A DNA stretch of 64,000 nt from UBA7672 sp965229115 (GTDB lineage Bacteria; Pseudomonadota; Alphaproteobacteria; Caulobacterales; Hyphomonadaceae), in assembly GCA_965229115.1 (NCBI GenBank), contig CBDDIR010000003.1, positions 1,302,001-1,366,000 of the forward strand, read 5' to 3'. The position numbers and the translations under genes were made by a program. Shown here piece after piece: positions 18,943 through 26,751 of the stretch. Within the stretch, counting starts at the first letter, position 1. Each line of letters begins with the position of its first letter. Below the pieces are notes generated by a model, which did not search any database, was not told where the DNA came from, and saw nothing but the letters and a program-made list of their open reading frames with translations.

Positions 18943-20106
18943 TTAGCCCCAGGGCTTATAAACGTTCTTGCCTGTCGCGTTGACCGGTTCAGGCTTCGGC
19001 TCCGGCTTGGGGGCTGTCGGTGTCGGCGCGGGTTTTTGCGGCGCCTGTGGTGGCTGCGTTTGGCTTGCAGGCGGCGCCCGGTAGAAATCCTTCGCTGTCG
19101 ACGGCTCAACAGTCTGGCGTGATTGCACGCTGAAACCCCGCATCAACAATCCTGACGTCGCTGCAGGCGCTGGTTGTGGCTTGGGGATTGGCGGCGGTGC
19201 GGGTTGAGGCGTCGGTGCAGCCGGCTGCGAGCGCGCGAACCCGTCTATTGCACCGAAGCCTGCCTTCGCGACTGGAGCTGCTGGTGCAGGCTCGGGTGCG
19301 GGCGCTGCAGCTGGAGCGCGTTGAGGAAAATTCGGTGGTGGAGAAGGCGCTGCCTGAACAGGCGTGGGCGCGGGCGTGGGAGCGGACGCTGCTTGCGCCA
19401 GCATGGGCAGCACGGGCGCCGGTCGCGGGATAGCCACGATGGGCGGCGGTGTCGGGACTGGCTCCGGCGGCGGAGCGACCGCAACAGGCTTCGGCGCCTC
19501 TTTCGGGGCCTCTACGATGACCGGTGGTTGAACGGCCAACACACGATCAATGGCCGTTTCGGTTTCAGGCGAGATCAGCGGAGTAGGCGCTTCGGCCACT
19601 GAATGCGACGCTGGCGGTTCTTCAGTGACCTTGCGGCGCTGAGATTCCAGGTCGGCATTCACCGCAGCGATAGCTGCTGCGCTCTCGCTGGCCTGAACCG
19701 AGTGCTGGGTTTTTTCCGCGGTCGCGAACGCAAGGGCGGCAGGTTCCGGTTCCGGCTCAGCCTGCTTTTTCGGTGGGGCGGAAAGCGACGACAGGATCTT
19801 TGCAATCGCCGTCTCGGCGCCGCGGGCGAAGCGGTTGGCTCGCCGCGCCATGTCGGCGACGTGGTCGCCGTAAGTTCCTTCGTTGTCGCCCCACGGCGTT
19901 GCGAGATCACTCGCGTCCGCGCTTTCAAGCTCTTGTCCGTCGCCACGCAGCAGGCGCACCGAAGGCGGTTCTGGCTGGATCTCGACGACATAGCCCTCGG
20001 TCTCCAGCACGGAGATCTGGCCTTTGCCTTCCTTCCAGTTGATCGCGCCCGCATCCGTGAGTTCACAGAGCTTGCGGATCAGTTGCTGCGTTGATGCGTG
20101 AAGCAT
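18943..20106 (-). CDS. Proline-rich protein of unknown function
   Basis: 387 residues from the ATG at 20106. An in-frame TTG at 20163 overlaps the vsr stop codon as TTGA and would add 19 residues; the start is unresolved. An N-terminal globular part of about 100 residues (TQQLIRKLCELTDAGAINW onward) ends in RRANRFARGAETAIAKILSSL. The remaining 270 residues are low-complexity Pro/Ala/Glu with repeated PAPAP and EPEPEP runs. The protein ends in GKNVYKPWG. There is no signal peptide or membrane segment. It may be a cytoplasmic scaffold or adaptor with a disordered tail. It follows vsr on the same strand and may share its transcript. Confidence 0.6.
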   Translation of the reverse strand: MLHASTQQLIRKLCELTDAGAINWKEGKGQISVLETEGYVVEIQPEPPSVRLLRGDGQELESADASDLATPWGDNEGTYGDHVADMARRANRFARGAETAIAKILSSLSAPPKKQAEPEPEPAALAFATAEKTQHSVQASESAAAIAAVNADLESQRRKVTEEPPASHSVAEAPTPLISPETETAIDRVLAVQPPVIVEAPKEAPKPVAVAPPPEPVPTPPPIVAIPRPAPVLPMLAQAASAPTPAPTPVQAAPSPPPNFPQRAPAAAPAPEPAPAAPVAKAGFGAIDGFARSQPAAPTPQPAPPPIPKPQPAPAATSGLLMRGFSVQSRQTVEPSTAKDFYRAPPASQTQPPQAPQKPAPTPTAPKPEPKPEPVNATGKNVYKPWG

Positions 20107-20159
20107 GCTCGACGTCCCAAATTCCGACGTGTGGACCATGGAAGCGGCCGGCAAGCCGG

Positions 20160-20585
20160 TCAAGCTGAGGGGCGGTCGCTACCAAGTTGACGCTTGATAA
20201 GTCGCGCCAACGCTGCGGCATCGCGTGTCTGGCATTCCCATATCACGCGCGACGTCCATCCCAGCTTTCTGAGTGACGCGATCGACGCCTTATCGCGCGC
20301 TATGTTGCGGCCGATCTTGGCCTCCCAATACGCGCGATTGTTCTGCGGCATCCGCGCTCCCCGCGCGCAGTCATGGCCATGCCAGAAGCAGCCGTGGACG
20401 AACACAACGGCTCGTTTCGCTGGAAAAACGAGGTCAGGCTTTCCCGGGAGGTCAGCGCGGTGAAGCCTGAAGCGAAGGCCAAGCGCGTGGGCGGCCTTGC
20501 GTACTTTCATCTCCGGGGCAGTATCGCGTGACTTCACGGCCCGCATGACAGCCGAGCGTTTCTCCGGATCGAAGACGTCAGCCAT
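20160..20585 (-). CDS. vsr: DNA mismatch endonuclease Vsr
   Basis: 141 residues from the ATG at 20585, which overlaps the end of the upstream gene by 8 bp. Family motifs are present: DPEKRSAVMRAVKSRDTAPE at the N-terminus, the catalytic-Asp and fold segment ADLPGKPDLVFP (about 49-60), and the zinc/aromatic motif HGCFWHGHDC. Vsr nicks 5' of T in T:G mismatches that arise when 5-methylcytosine deaminates, so it normally accompanies a C5 cytosine methyltransferase. One is encoded about 850 bp away at 21433-22566, on the same strand. The protein appears full length and intact. Confidence 0.93.
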   Translation of the reverse strand: MADVFDPEKRSAVMRAVKSRDTAPEMKVRKAAHALGLRFRLHRADLPGKPDLVFPAKRAVVFVHGCFWHGHDCARGARMPQNNRAYWEAKIGRNIARDKASIASLRKLGWTSRVIWECQTRDAAALARLIKRQLGSDRPSA

Positions 20586-20991
20586 GCGGCTTGTCGGCTG
20601 CGTCCGCATACCCTGCGAACTTGTAGCTCACATGGTGGAGAGGCCCGAAGTCTTTCTCGTAGATCTGGATCTTCATTGGCGCATCCATTCGCGCGTGTTC
20701 CGCGCCCGGCATGTCGAGGGTGATGGTCACACCGTTGTCGAGTTTGATTATGTCCGCGCGATACTGCTGGCCCTTGCGCGTGGTGACGACATTGCCTTCG
20801 CTGACGAGGTGGCCGATCTGCTCGTCTTCGAGTTTCGTCGGAGCAACCGCATACACGGCTCCGAACGCCAGCGTGCCGAGCAGAGCTACCCCGCCAACCA
20901 CCACAAGGCGCGATTCCCACAGCAGCCGGAGCATCTCCTTGCGCCGGGCTCTGCGGATACGCAGGTCGATCTCGCGCTGACGTTCGTCCAT
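20578..20991 (-). CDS. Bitopic membrane protein upstream of vsr
   Basis: 137 residues from the ATG at 20991. A highly basic N-terminus (RQREIDLRIRRARRKEML) precedes one membrane segment (about 25-47, VVVGGVALLGTLAFGAVYAV) and a periplasmic domain of about 90 residues with a beta-rich look. Basic residues before the segment predict an N-in orientation. The end overlaps the vsr start by 8 bp, suggesting translational coupling, although no functional link is obvious. No family was recognised. Longer readings toward 21135 lack support and would run into the divergent gene's promoter. Confidence 0.65.
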   Translation of the reverse strand: MDERQREIDLRIRRARRKEMLRLLWESRLVVVGGVALLGTLAFGAVYAVAPTKLEDEQIGHLVSEGNVVTTRKGQQYRADIIKLDNGVTITLDMPGAEHARMDAPMKIQIYEKDFGPLHHVSYKFAGYADAADKPHG

Positions 20992-21122
20992 GGTTCTGTC
21001 CGCTGGTCTCGATGCGACCAATGTAATGCCGATCATTTGCCGGTGGAATGCAGGTTGTGTCGAAAAGCCTGCGACGTAAGAGTGCACACGGCCGATTCCA
21101 GACAGAAGTGGGAGTGAAATCA

Positions 21123-21428
21123 ATGGCACGTACAACGCACCGCAGCTCGAAGGGCACGAAGCTCTACGCAGTCCGCGACGCCGAAGGTCAGTTCAAGGAC
21201 ATCCAGACGTACAAGCGCGCGCACGGCCAGGACGTGAAGCGCACGAGCGCGGCCGAGCGCATGGCTGATGCAAAAGCCGCTGCGAAGGCCGTGGCGAAAA
21301 AGGCTGCAAAGAAAGCGGCTCCCGCCAAGAAGGCCGCTGTGGCGAAGAAGGCCGTCGCCAAGAAGATGCCGATGAAGGCTGCGAAGAAGAAGGCAGCTCC
21401 GGCCAAGGCCGCTCGCGCCAAGAAGTAA
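21123..21428 (+). CDS. Histone H1-like Lys/Ala-rich DNA-binding protein
   Basis: 101 residues from the ATG at 21123 (GGGAG upstream). The N-terminal 45 residues are a small conserved-looking module (GTKLYAVRDAEGQFKDIQTY, then a basic HGQDVKR stretch). The C-terminal 55 residues are almost entirely Lys and Ala with AKKAA-type repeats, like the C-terminal tail of eukaryotic H1 or bacterial H1-like proteins. That tail should bind DNA nonspecifically and be disordered. It lies between the cytosine methyltransferase, with which it converges (4 bp between stops), and the vsr pair. A nucleoid role is inferred from composition. Confidence 0.75.
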   Translation: MARTTHRSSKGTKLYAVRDAEGQFKDIQTYKRAHGQDVKRTSAAERMADAKAAAKAVAKKAAKKAAPAKKAAVAKKAVAKKMPMKAAKKKAAPAKAARAKK

Positions 21429-21432
21429 GAAA

Positions 21433-22566
21433 TCAGGCTGCTGCTTTCGCCGTTGCGCTTCCAGCCAGCGGCGAAAGCAGATGCTGGCCCAGCCAGCGAA
21501 CGACTGGTACGGACACGCCGTCGCCAATCACCTTCAACGCTTTTGTTTCCCCGAGCGGCAGCTTGTAGCCGTCATCCAGACCCATCAGTCGCGCCGCCTC
21601 TCGCGCCATCATTGGCCGCAGCCGCGCGCGTCCGTTCTCGGTCACAAGCAGCAACTGCTTTGACGAGCCGCCCGCGGGGGTGCGCAGGCAACCTGCCATG
21701 CCATCATAGCGGATTTCGGCGCGCTGGATGCGCTCGCCCTTTTCGAGGCGGATACGCCGGAACACGGCGCCTGCATTCCACTTGCGATCAGCCAGTGCGG
21801 CTTCGACGCGCTGGCGATGCAGTGGCGCCATCTGTCCCATTAGCTTTCGAGTGTCGGCGTCAGAGCGCCAGACATCTTCGGGTGGGTTGCGGTCGAGCAG
21901 GGAGACGAGGTCGGCATTGCGGCGGGGCGGGTAGGGCAGATGCCACCAGACCCACGCCATGCGCGTCTGATCGGGCAGGGCGTCGACGGCGTTGCACAGA
22001 GTTGCAGGGTGGAAGACTGCGTTGGGATGATCGGTTGTCAGGTTCGCCGGCAGCTTGCCCTTGTGCGCCACGATGAACAGGCGCTGGCGCGACTGGGGCG
22101 AGAACAGCGCGGCGTCGATCAGCATGGCGCCGACGCGATAACCGGCATCCGCGAACTGGGTGAGCAGCGTCGTGAAGTCCCTGCCATCGTGAGACGAAAG
22201 CAGGCCCGCGACGTTCTCGATGACGATCGTCTTCGGCGCCTTGTCGCGCTGTTTCTCGATCACGTTCCAGAAGCCCCAGAAGGCGCCGGAGCGGGGAGCG
22301 TTGAGGCCGCGGCGGCCGCCGGCGAGGGAGAGGTCCTGGCAGGGGAAGCTGGCCCAGGCGAGGGGGGCGGGGGGGACTTTGGAGGCGTCGAGATCCCAGA
22401 CGTCGCCCTGAACGATCTCGTCGTCAGGATAGTTGGTGCGGTAGGCGGCGCATTTCATCGGGTCGAAGTCGTTGGCGAAGGCGCAGTCGAACAGGCCGTC
22501 TAGCCCCTGACGGGCCATGCCGCCGCCGGCGAAGAATTCCAGAAAGGTCGGACGCGCGCGTGCCAT
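21433..22566 (-). CDS. DNA (cytosine-5-)-methyltransferase, orphan
   Basis: 377 residues. C5 methyltransferase motifs are in order: I FLEFFAGGGMARQGL (about 8-22), IV with the catalytic Cys76 in FPCQDLSLAGGRRG, VI ENVAGLL, VIII QSRQRLFIVA, a target-recognition region of about 130 residues, IX near RPMMAREAARLMG and X GDGVSVPVVRWLG. It methylates C5 of cytosine at a sequence set by the recognition region, which cannot be predicted here. No restriction endonuclease gene is nearby, so it looks like a solitary methyltransferase, paired with the Vsr endonuclease at 20160-20585 that repairs its deamination mismatches. Confidence 0.93.
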   Translation of the reverse strand: MARARPTFLEFFAGGGMARQGLDGLFDCAFANDFDPMKCAAYRTNYPDDEIVQGDVWDLDASKVPPAPLAWASFPCQDLSLAGGRRGLNAPRSGAFWGFWNVIEKQRDKAPKTIVIENVAGLLSSHDGRDFTTLLTQFADAGYRVGAMLIDAALFSPQSRQRLFIVAHKGKLPANLTTDHPNAVFHPATLCNAVDALPDQTRMAWVWWHLPYPPRRNADLVSLLDRNPPEDVWRSDADTRKLMGQMAPLHRQRVEAALADRKWNAGAVFRRIRLEKGERIQRAEIRYDGMAGCLRTPAGGSSKQLLLVTENGRARLRPMMAREAARLMGLDDGYKLPLGETKALKVIGDGVSVPVVRWLGQHLLSPLAGSATAKAAA

Positions 22567-22673
22567 CGGGGGAAAGTGCCGCGATTCGCGCTTTGCCGCG
22601 CTGGCTCCACATGGCGCAGGGCGTGCACCGCCGCTATAGACAGCACGTCAGGTCCCCAAGGAGGGCCACGCCC

Positions 22674-22856
22674 ATGAAACAGTCACCCATCCGCCGGCTG
22701 CGCCGGGATCGCTCGCGCCTCGTCCAGGAACTGTCGCTCGCACGCGGCACGGGCGATGCGGAAAAGGCCGACGACATCGAGAAGCAGATCGCCGAACTCG
22801 ACAAGAAGATCACTGGGCAGGAGCTGCGCCAGGCGCAGATCAACAACAAGTCCTAG
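22674..22856 (+). CDS. Small basic/coiled-coil protein
   Basis: 60 residues from the ATG at 22674, preceded by AAGGAGG at good distance. An upstream in-frame ATG at 22560 is less likely because it lacks a ribosome site. An Arg-rich start (SPIRRLRRDRSRL) leads into a single amphipathic helix with heptad-like spacing (DIEKQIAELDKKITGQEL). It has no cysteine or membrane segment. A strong terminator follows. The function is unknown; the shape suggests a small oligomerising or RNA-associated protein. Confidence 0.65.
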   Translation: MKQSPIRRLRRDRSRLVQELSLARGTGDAEKADDIEKQIAELDKKITGQELRQAQINNKS

Positions 22857-22891
22857 TCCCTACGGGTTCAGCCGGGACAAAGCCCAAAGCA

Positions 22892-22919
22892 AAAGGCCCG
22901 CTCGGTGGAGCGGGCCTTT
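22892..22919. terminator. Bidirectional intrinsic terminator
   Basis: AAAGGCCCGCTC and GAGCGGGCCTTT form a 12-bp stem with a GGTG loop. It lies between the small basic gene (+) and the ribosomal protein operon (-), so it probably ends both. Confidence 0.92.
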
Positions 22920-22958
22920 CTTCGTTTGATCAGTCGAGCTGTATCAGCGTTGAGCCGA

Positions 22959-23546
22959 TTAGCCCTCGGAAGGACCGCGCTCGGCGTTCGCAGCGGCGGC
23001 AGCCGCGGCGATCTCACGAGCAGCTTCCTCGTCAGCAGCCTTATCGGCAGCTTGACCGGCAGCGATGACGTTCTCGCCCTTGGCTTGACGTTCAGCTTCG
23101 TCCGGCGAGCGGGCGACGTTGAGCGTGACCTTGAGGGCGACTTCCGGGTGCAGGCGGATCGTGACTTCGTGCATGCCGATCGATTTGATCGGTTGCTGGA
23201 TCGCCACGTGCTTGCGCTCGATCTTGTGACCGGCAGAGTTGATGGCTTCCGCGATGTCACGAGCAGCGACCGAACCGTACAGCTGGCCGGTTTCGCCGGC
23301 CTGACGGATCAGCACATAGGTCGTGCCATCGAGCGATTGACCCTCGTTACGAGCGGCTTCGCGAGCCTTTTCGTTACGAGCTTCGATCGCAGCGCGCTCA
23401 CGCTCGAAACGAGCCTTGTTCGCGTCGGTGGCCAGCAGGGCCTTGTGTTGCGGGAACAGGTAGTTACGGGCGAACCCGTTCTTCACCTTCACCACGTCGC
23501 CAATGGCGCCGAGGTTGTCCACGCGTTCGAGGAGGATGATTTCCAT
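22959..23546 (-). CDS. rplI: 50S ribosomal protein L9
   Basis: 195 residues. The N-terminus MEIILLERVDNLGAIGDVV, with the KNGFARNYLFPQHKALLAT block, is diagnostic of L9. The long connecting helix (about 45-80) and the C-terminal RNA-binding domain with LYGSVAARDIAEAI follow. Compared with about 150 residues in E. coli, it has an Ala/Glu-rich tail of about 45 residues, common in Alphaproteobacteria. It is the third gene of rpsF-rpsR-rplI, 13 bp after rpsR. Confidence 0.97.
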   Translation of the reverse strand: MEIILLERVDNLGAIGDVVKVKNGFARNYLFPQHKALLATDANKARFERERAAIEARNEKAREAARNEGQSLDGTTYVLIRQAGETGQLYGSVAARDIAEAINSAGHKIERKHVAIQQPIKSIGMHEVTIRLHPEVALKVTLNVARSPDEAERQAKGENVIAAGQAADKAADEEAAREIAAAAAAANAERGPSEG

Positions 23547-23559
23547 AGGATGCTTCCCC

Positions 23560-23820
23560 CTACTTCACGAGATACGGAAGCAGCGACAGGTGGCGCGCGC
23601 GTTTGATCGCTTGCGACAGGACGCGTTGCTTCTTGGCGGAGACCGCAGTGATGCGGGCCGGAACGATCTTGCCCTTCTCCGAGATGTAGCGCTGGAGAAG
23701 TTTCACGTCCTTGTAGTCGATCGCTGGGGCGTCAGCGCCAGAGAACGGGCAAACCTTACGCCGACGGCCGAACGGGCGGCGCGACGGGAGGTTGGCGATA
23801 TTGATTTTCTGTTGTGCCAT
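23560..23820 (-). CDS. rpsR: 30S ribosomal protein S18
   Basis: 86 residues. The core is the S18 motif DYKDVKLLQRYISEKGKIVPARITAV followed by QRVLSQAIKRARHLSLLPY. A basic N-terminus (PSRRPFGRRRKVCPFSG) precedes it. S18 binds S6 on the small-subunit platform, and its gene lies 11 bp downstream of rpsF. Length is normal. Confidence 0.97.
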   Translation of the reverse strand: MAQQKINIANLPSRRPFGRRRKVCPFSGADAPAIDYKDVKLLQRYISEKGKIVPARITAVSAKKQRVLSQAIKRARHLSLLPYLVK

Positions 23821-23831
23821 GTTCGTTGCTC

Positions 23832-24299
23832 CTAGCCGCGATCAGGACGGGGGCCGCGCGGCGGACGATCGCCGAAGTCGCGGGGCGGACGATCACCGCG
23901 GGGCGGACGGTCGCCGAAGCCACCACCACCAAAGCCGCCGCCGAAGTCGTCACGGTCGCGTTTGCGGTCGTCACGATCCTTGCGGGCGATGACCGGCGAC
24001 GGTTCCGTTTGCAGCTCTTCCACCTTCACGGTGAGGAAGCGCAGCACGTCTTCGTTGATGCGGAGACGACGCTCGATCTCGTGGATCACGGCGCCAGGGG
24101 CGTCGATGTTGATCAGCGAGTAGTGCGCCTTGCGGGATTTCTTGATCGGGTAGGACAGGTTGCGGAGACCCCAGTACTCGGTCTTTTCGACCTTGCCCTG
24201 GCCTTCCGTGACGATCTTGGTGATGTCTTCCACCAGAGCGTCGACCTGTTGCGGAGAGATATCGGGTCGCGTGACGACCACGTGTTCGTAGAGTGCCAT
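23832..24299 (-). CDS. rpsF: 30S ribosomal protein S6 with Arg/Pro/Gly-rich tail
   Basis: 155 residues from the ATG at 24299. The S6 fold covers residues 1-100 (MALYEHVVVTRPDISPQQVD, then EYWGLRNLSYPIKKSRKAHY and the ERRLRINEDVLRFLTVKVE segment). Residues about 105-155 are a low-complexity tail of Asp/Arg, then Gly/Phe, then three DRPPRG-type repeats. E. coli S6 has an acidic tail instead; the basic RGG-like tail is unusual and could contact RNA. It is the first gene of the operon. A 7-bp hairpin lies 32-50 bp upstream of the start. Confidence 0.96.
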   Translation of the reverse strand: MALYEHVVVTRPDISPQQVDALVEDITKIVTEGQGKVEKTEYWGLRNLSYPIKKSRKAHYSLINIDAPGAVIHEIERRLRINEDVLRFLTVKVEELQTEPSPVIARKDRDDRKRDRDDFGGGFGGGGFGDRPPRGDRPPRDFGDRPPRGPRPDRG

Positions 24300-24330
24300 T
24301 TTTGGTCCCTTCAGCGAGGGGCGGCGCAGC

Positions 24331-24349
24331 CAGTCCGAAGGGCGGACTG
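24331..24349 (-). promoter_or_regulatory. Hairpin in the rpsF leader (possible S6:S18 autoregulatory element)
   Basis: On the minus strand CAGTCCG-CCCTT-CGGACTG forms a perfect 7-bp stem with a 5-nt loop, 32-50 nt upstream of the rpsF start. In many bacteria an S6:S18 complex represses this operon by binding a leader hairpin with a CCG bulge or loop. This hairpin is at the right place, but the full consensus was not verified. Confidence 0.35.
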
Positions 24350-24409
24350 TCCACGATGGATCCAGGATGGGCGCGATTGCCCGGGGACCGCCTCTCTTTG
24401 GAAGGGGGC

Positions 24410-24437
24410 GTGATACAGCAAAAAGCCTGTGAATCAA
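24410..24437 (-). promoter_or_regulatory. Candidate promoter of the rpsF operon
   Basis: On the minus strand TTGATT (24432-24437) and TATCAC (24410-24415) are separated by 16 bases and lie about 110 bp upstream of rpsF. The match is moderate. The rest of the 378-bp gap to fabD shows no gene. Confidence 0.35.
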
Positions 24438-24625
24438 GCGCGGATGGTGGTCCCGCAGGGCCAAAAACAGGAGATTCCGGCCATATCGACCGCCCAGGCC
24501 CGATTTACCGCACCTGGTTACCCTAATCGGCGGCCGCCCAGCCAGACGTCAGCCGGAACGCCCCGGTCCGTATCATCTCCCGGAAGCCCTGGCTTTGAGC
24601 GCTGCTGGCCCTCCACCTTGCGTCG

Positions 24626-24660
24626 CAGGGGCCTAATTCATAGGAAGCCCCTGACCTTTT
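24626..24660 (+). promoter_or_regulatory. Hairpin with T-run in the fabD leader
   Basis: CAGGGGC (24626-24632) and GCCCCTG (24647-24653) form a 7-bp stem with a 14-nt loop, followed by ACC and TTTT, 18 bp before the fabD ATG. It has the shape of a weak terminator or attenuator, or could be an operator. Confidence 0.4.
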
Positions 24661-24677
24661 GATTCTTCGAGGCTTCC

Positions 24678-25619
24678 ATGGCGTTTGCTTTCATCTTCCC
24701 CGGCCAGGGCTCTCAGGCTGTCGGTATGGGCAAGGAACTCGCAGACGCTTTCCCCGCCGCAAAAGCCGTTTTCGATGAAGTCGATGCGGCCCTCGGCGAG
24801 AAGCTGTCGGACCTGATCTGGGGCGGCCCGATCGAAACCCTGACCCTGACCGCCAACGCCCAGCCGGCCCTTATGGCCGTGAGCCTTGCCGCCGTTCGCG
24901 CGCTTGAGGCTGGCTTCGGCATCAAAGTCTCGCAGGCCGCCTATGTCGCCGGCCACTCGCTCGGCGAATACTCCGCGCTCGCCGCCGCAGGATCGCTCTC
25001 CATCACCGACGCCGCCAAGCTGCTCCGCAAGCGCGGCGAGGCCATGCAGGCCGCTGTTCCGGTCGGGCAGGGCGCGATGGCTGCGCTGATCGGCAAGGTC
25101 GATCTCGAGACGGCAGAGATCATCGCTCTGGAAGCCTCCGGCTCGGGCACGGTCGGCGTCGCGAACGACAACAATGTCGGCAACGTCGTCATTTCCGGCA
25201 CCAAGGCTGGCGTTGAAGCGGCCATTGCCGTCGCCAAGACCAAAGGCGTCAAAGCGATCTCTCTGCCGGTTTCGGCGCCCTTCCACTCGCCGCTGATGGC
25301 CCCCGCCGCCGTCGAGATGGAAAAGGCGCTCGCCGCCGCGAACATTCTCAAGCCCGTCGTGCCCGTGGTTGCCAACGTGACGGCCAGCCCGGTGTCCGAA
25401 CCGGCTGACATTCGTCGCCTGCTGGTTGAACAGGTCACCGGTCGCGTGCGCTGGCGCGAATGCGTGCAGTGGATGGCGGCCAATGGCGTGTCAAAGTTTG
25501 TCGAGACCGGCGCTGGCAAACAGCTCTCCGGCATGGTGAAGCGCAATGCGCCTGACGCGGAAACCGTGGCGCTCAACACGCCCGCCGATCTCGAAGCCTT
25601 CTCGAAATCCCTATCGTAG
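24678..25619 (+). CDS. fabD: Malonyl-CoA:ACP transacylase
   Basis: 313 residues. FIFPGQGSQAVGMG opens the acyltransferase fold. The nucleophile is Ser94 in GHSLGEYSA and the catalytic His203 lies in APFHSPLM. GAGKQLSGM near the C-terminus is also conserved. It loads malonyl onto the acyl carrier protein. It is the first gene of fabD-fabG-acpP-fabF, which then runs into mltG, yicC and gmk. The start ATG follows GAGG. A hairpin in the leader may regulate it. Confidence 0.97.
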   Translation: MAFAFIFPGQGSQAVGMGKELADAFPAAKAVFDEVDAALGEKLSDLIWGGPIETLTLTANAQPALMAVSLAAVRALEAGFGIKVSQAAYVAGHSLGEYSALAAAGSLSITDAAKLLRKRGEAMQAAVPVGQGAMAALIGKVDLETAEIIALEASGSGTVGVANDNNVGNVVISGTKAGVEAAIAVAKTKGVKAISLPVSAPFHSPLMAPAAVEMEKALAAANILKPVVPVVANVTASPVSEPADIRRLLVEQVTGRVRWRECVQWMAANGVSKFVETGAGKQLSGMVKRNAPDAETVALNTPADLEAFSKSLS

Positions 25620-25641
25620 TTTGGCGCTCAGCTAGGAAATC

Positions 25642-26382
25642 ATGATGTTCAACCTCACTGGCCGTCACGCCCTCGTAACTGGCGCTTCGGGCGGCATCGG
25701 CTTTTCGATCGCCAAGGCGCTTACCGACGCTGGCGCCAAGGTCGCCCTGTCGGGTACGCGCGTTGAAGCGCTGGAAAAGACGGCTGCCGAAATCGGCGGT
25801 TCGCCGGTGATCCTGCCGTGCAACCTGGCTGATCCGGTCGCCACGAGCGAGCTTGTCGGCAAGGCGGAAGAAGCCCTCGGCGGCCTCGACATCCTCGTTT
25901 CCAACGCCGGCCTGACCAAGGACGGCCTCCTTATGCGGATGAAAGACGAGGACTGGGATACCGTCCTTAACGTCAACCTCGGCGCCTATTTCCGCCTCGC
26001 CAAGTCGGCCATGCGCGGGATGATGAAGCGTCGCCATGGCCGCATCATCGGAATCACCTCGGTTGTCGGCGTCACCGGAAACGGCGGCCAGACCAACTAC
26101 GCCGCCTCGAAGGCCGGGATGATCGGATTCTCGAAGTCGCTGGCGCAGGAAGTGGCCAGCCGGAACATCACCGTGAACTGCATCGCGCCCGGATTCATCG
26201 CCACGCCGATGACCGATGTGCTCAAGGACGATCAAAAAGAAGCACTTCTCAAGGGTATTCCAGCGGGAAGATTGGGCACAGGGGCTGACATTGGCGCCGC
26301 TGCGCTCTATCTCGCATCGGATGAATCCGCTTACGTGACAGGCCAAACCCTGCACGTTAATGGCGGGATGGCGATGATCTAG
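25642..26382 (+). CDS. fabG: 3-oxoacyl-[ACP] reductase
   Basis: 246 residues of the short-chain dehydrogenase fold. The NADPH-binding loop TGASGGIG is at about residues 14-21. The catalytic set is Ser140, Tyr153 and Lys157 (NYAASKAG). The NAG motif lies in VSNAGLTKDGLL, typical of FabG. It reduces 3-oxoacyl-ACP. It lies 22 bp after fabD with TAGGAA before a double ATG; the first is used here. Confidence 0.97.
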   Translation: MMFNLTGRHALVTGASGGIGFSIAKALTDAGAKVALSGTRVEALEKTAAEIGGSPVILPCNLADPVATSELVGKAEEALGGLDILVSNAGLTKDGLLMRMKDEDWDTVLNVNLGAYFRLAKSAMRGMMKRRHGRIIGITSVVGVTGNGGQTNYAASKAGMIGFSKSLAQEVASRNITVNCIAPGFIATPMTDVLKDDQKEALLKGIPAGRLGTGADIGAAALYLASDESAYVTGQTLHVNGGMAMI

Positions 26383-26487
26383 GCCCGCCCATCCGGGCAG
26401 GCTATGGTCAACTAAATTCAGGCGTGTTACCGCGCCGCAAAGCAGGTTTCTCCGGGCCTCAGGGCCTTGATACTGGAAGGGAATAAG

Positions 26488-26721
26488 ATGTCCGACGTGA
26501 TCGAGCGCGTGAAGAAAATCGTGGTCGAGCGCCTGGAAGTGGACGCCGAGAAGGTCAACGAGAAAGCCTCGTTCATCGACGATCTCGGCGCCGACTCGCT
26601 CGACCTGGTCGAGCTGGTCATGGCGTTTGAAGAAGAGTTCGGAATCGAGATCCCGGACGATGTCCAGGAACAGATCGGAACGGTCGGCGACGCCGTCCGC
26701 TTCATCAAAGAACGCGTCTAA
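26488..26721 (+). CDS. acpP: Acyl carrier protein
   Basis: 77 residues from the ATG at 26488 (GGAAGGGAA upstream). The 4'-phosphopantetheine attachment site is Ser37 in LGADSLDLVEL. The acidic helix II EEEFGIEIPDD is typical. It carries acyl chains between FabD, FabG and FabF. The gene lies between fabG and fabF, the classical place. Confidence 0.97.
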   Translation: MSDVIERVKKIVVERLEVDAEKVNEKASFIDDLGADSLDLVELVMAFEEEFGIEIPDDVQEQIGTVGDAVRFIKERV

Positions 26722-26751
26722 CCGGCGTTCGACACGGCCGGGAGCATACAT

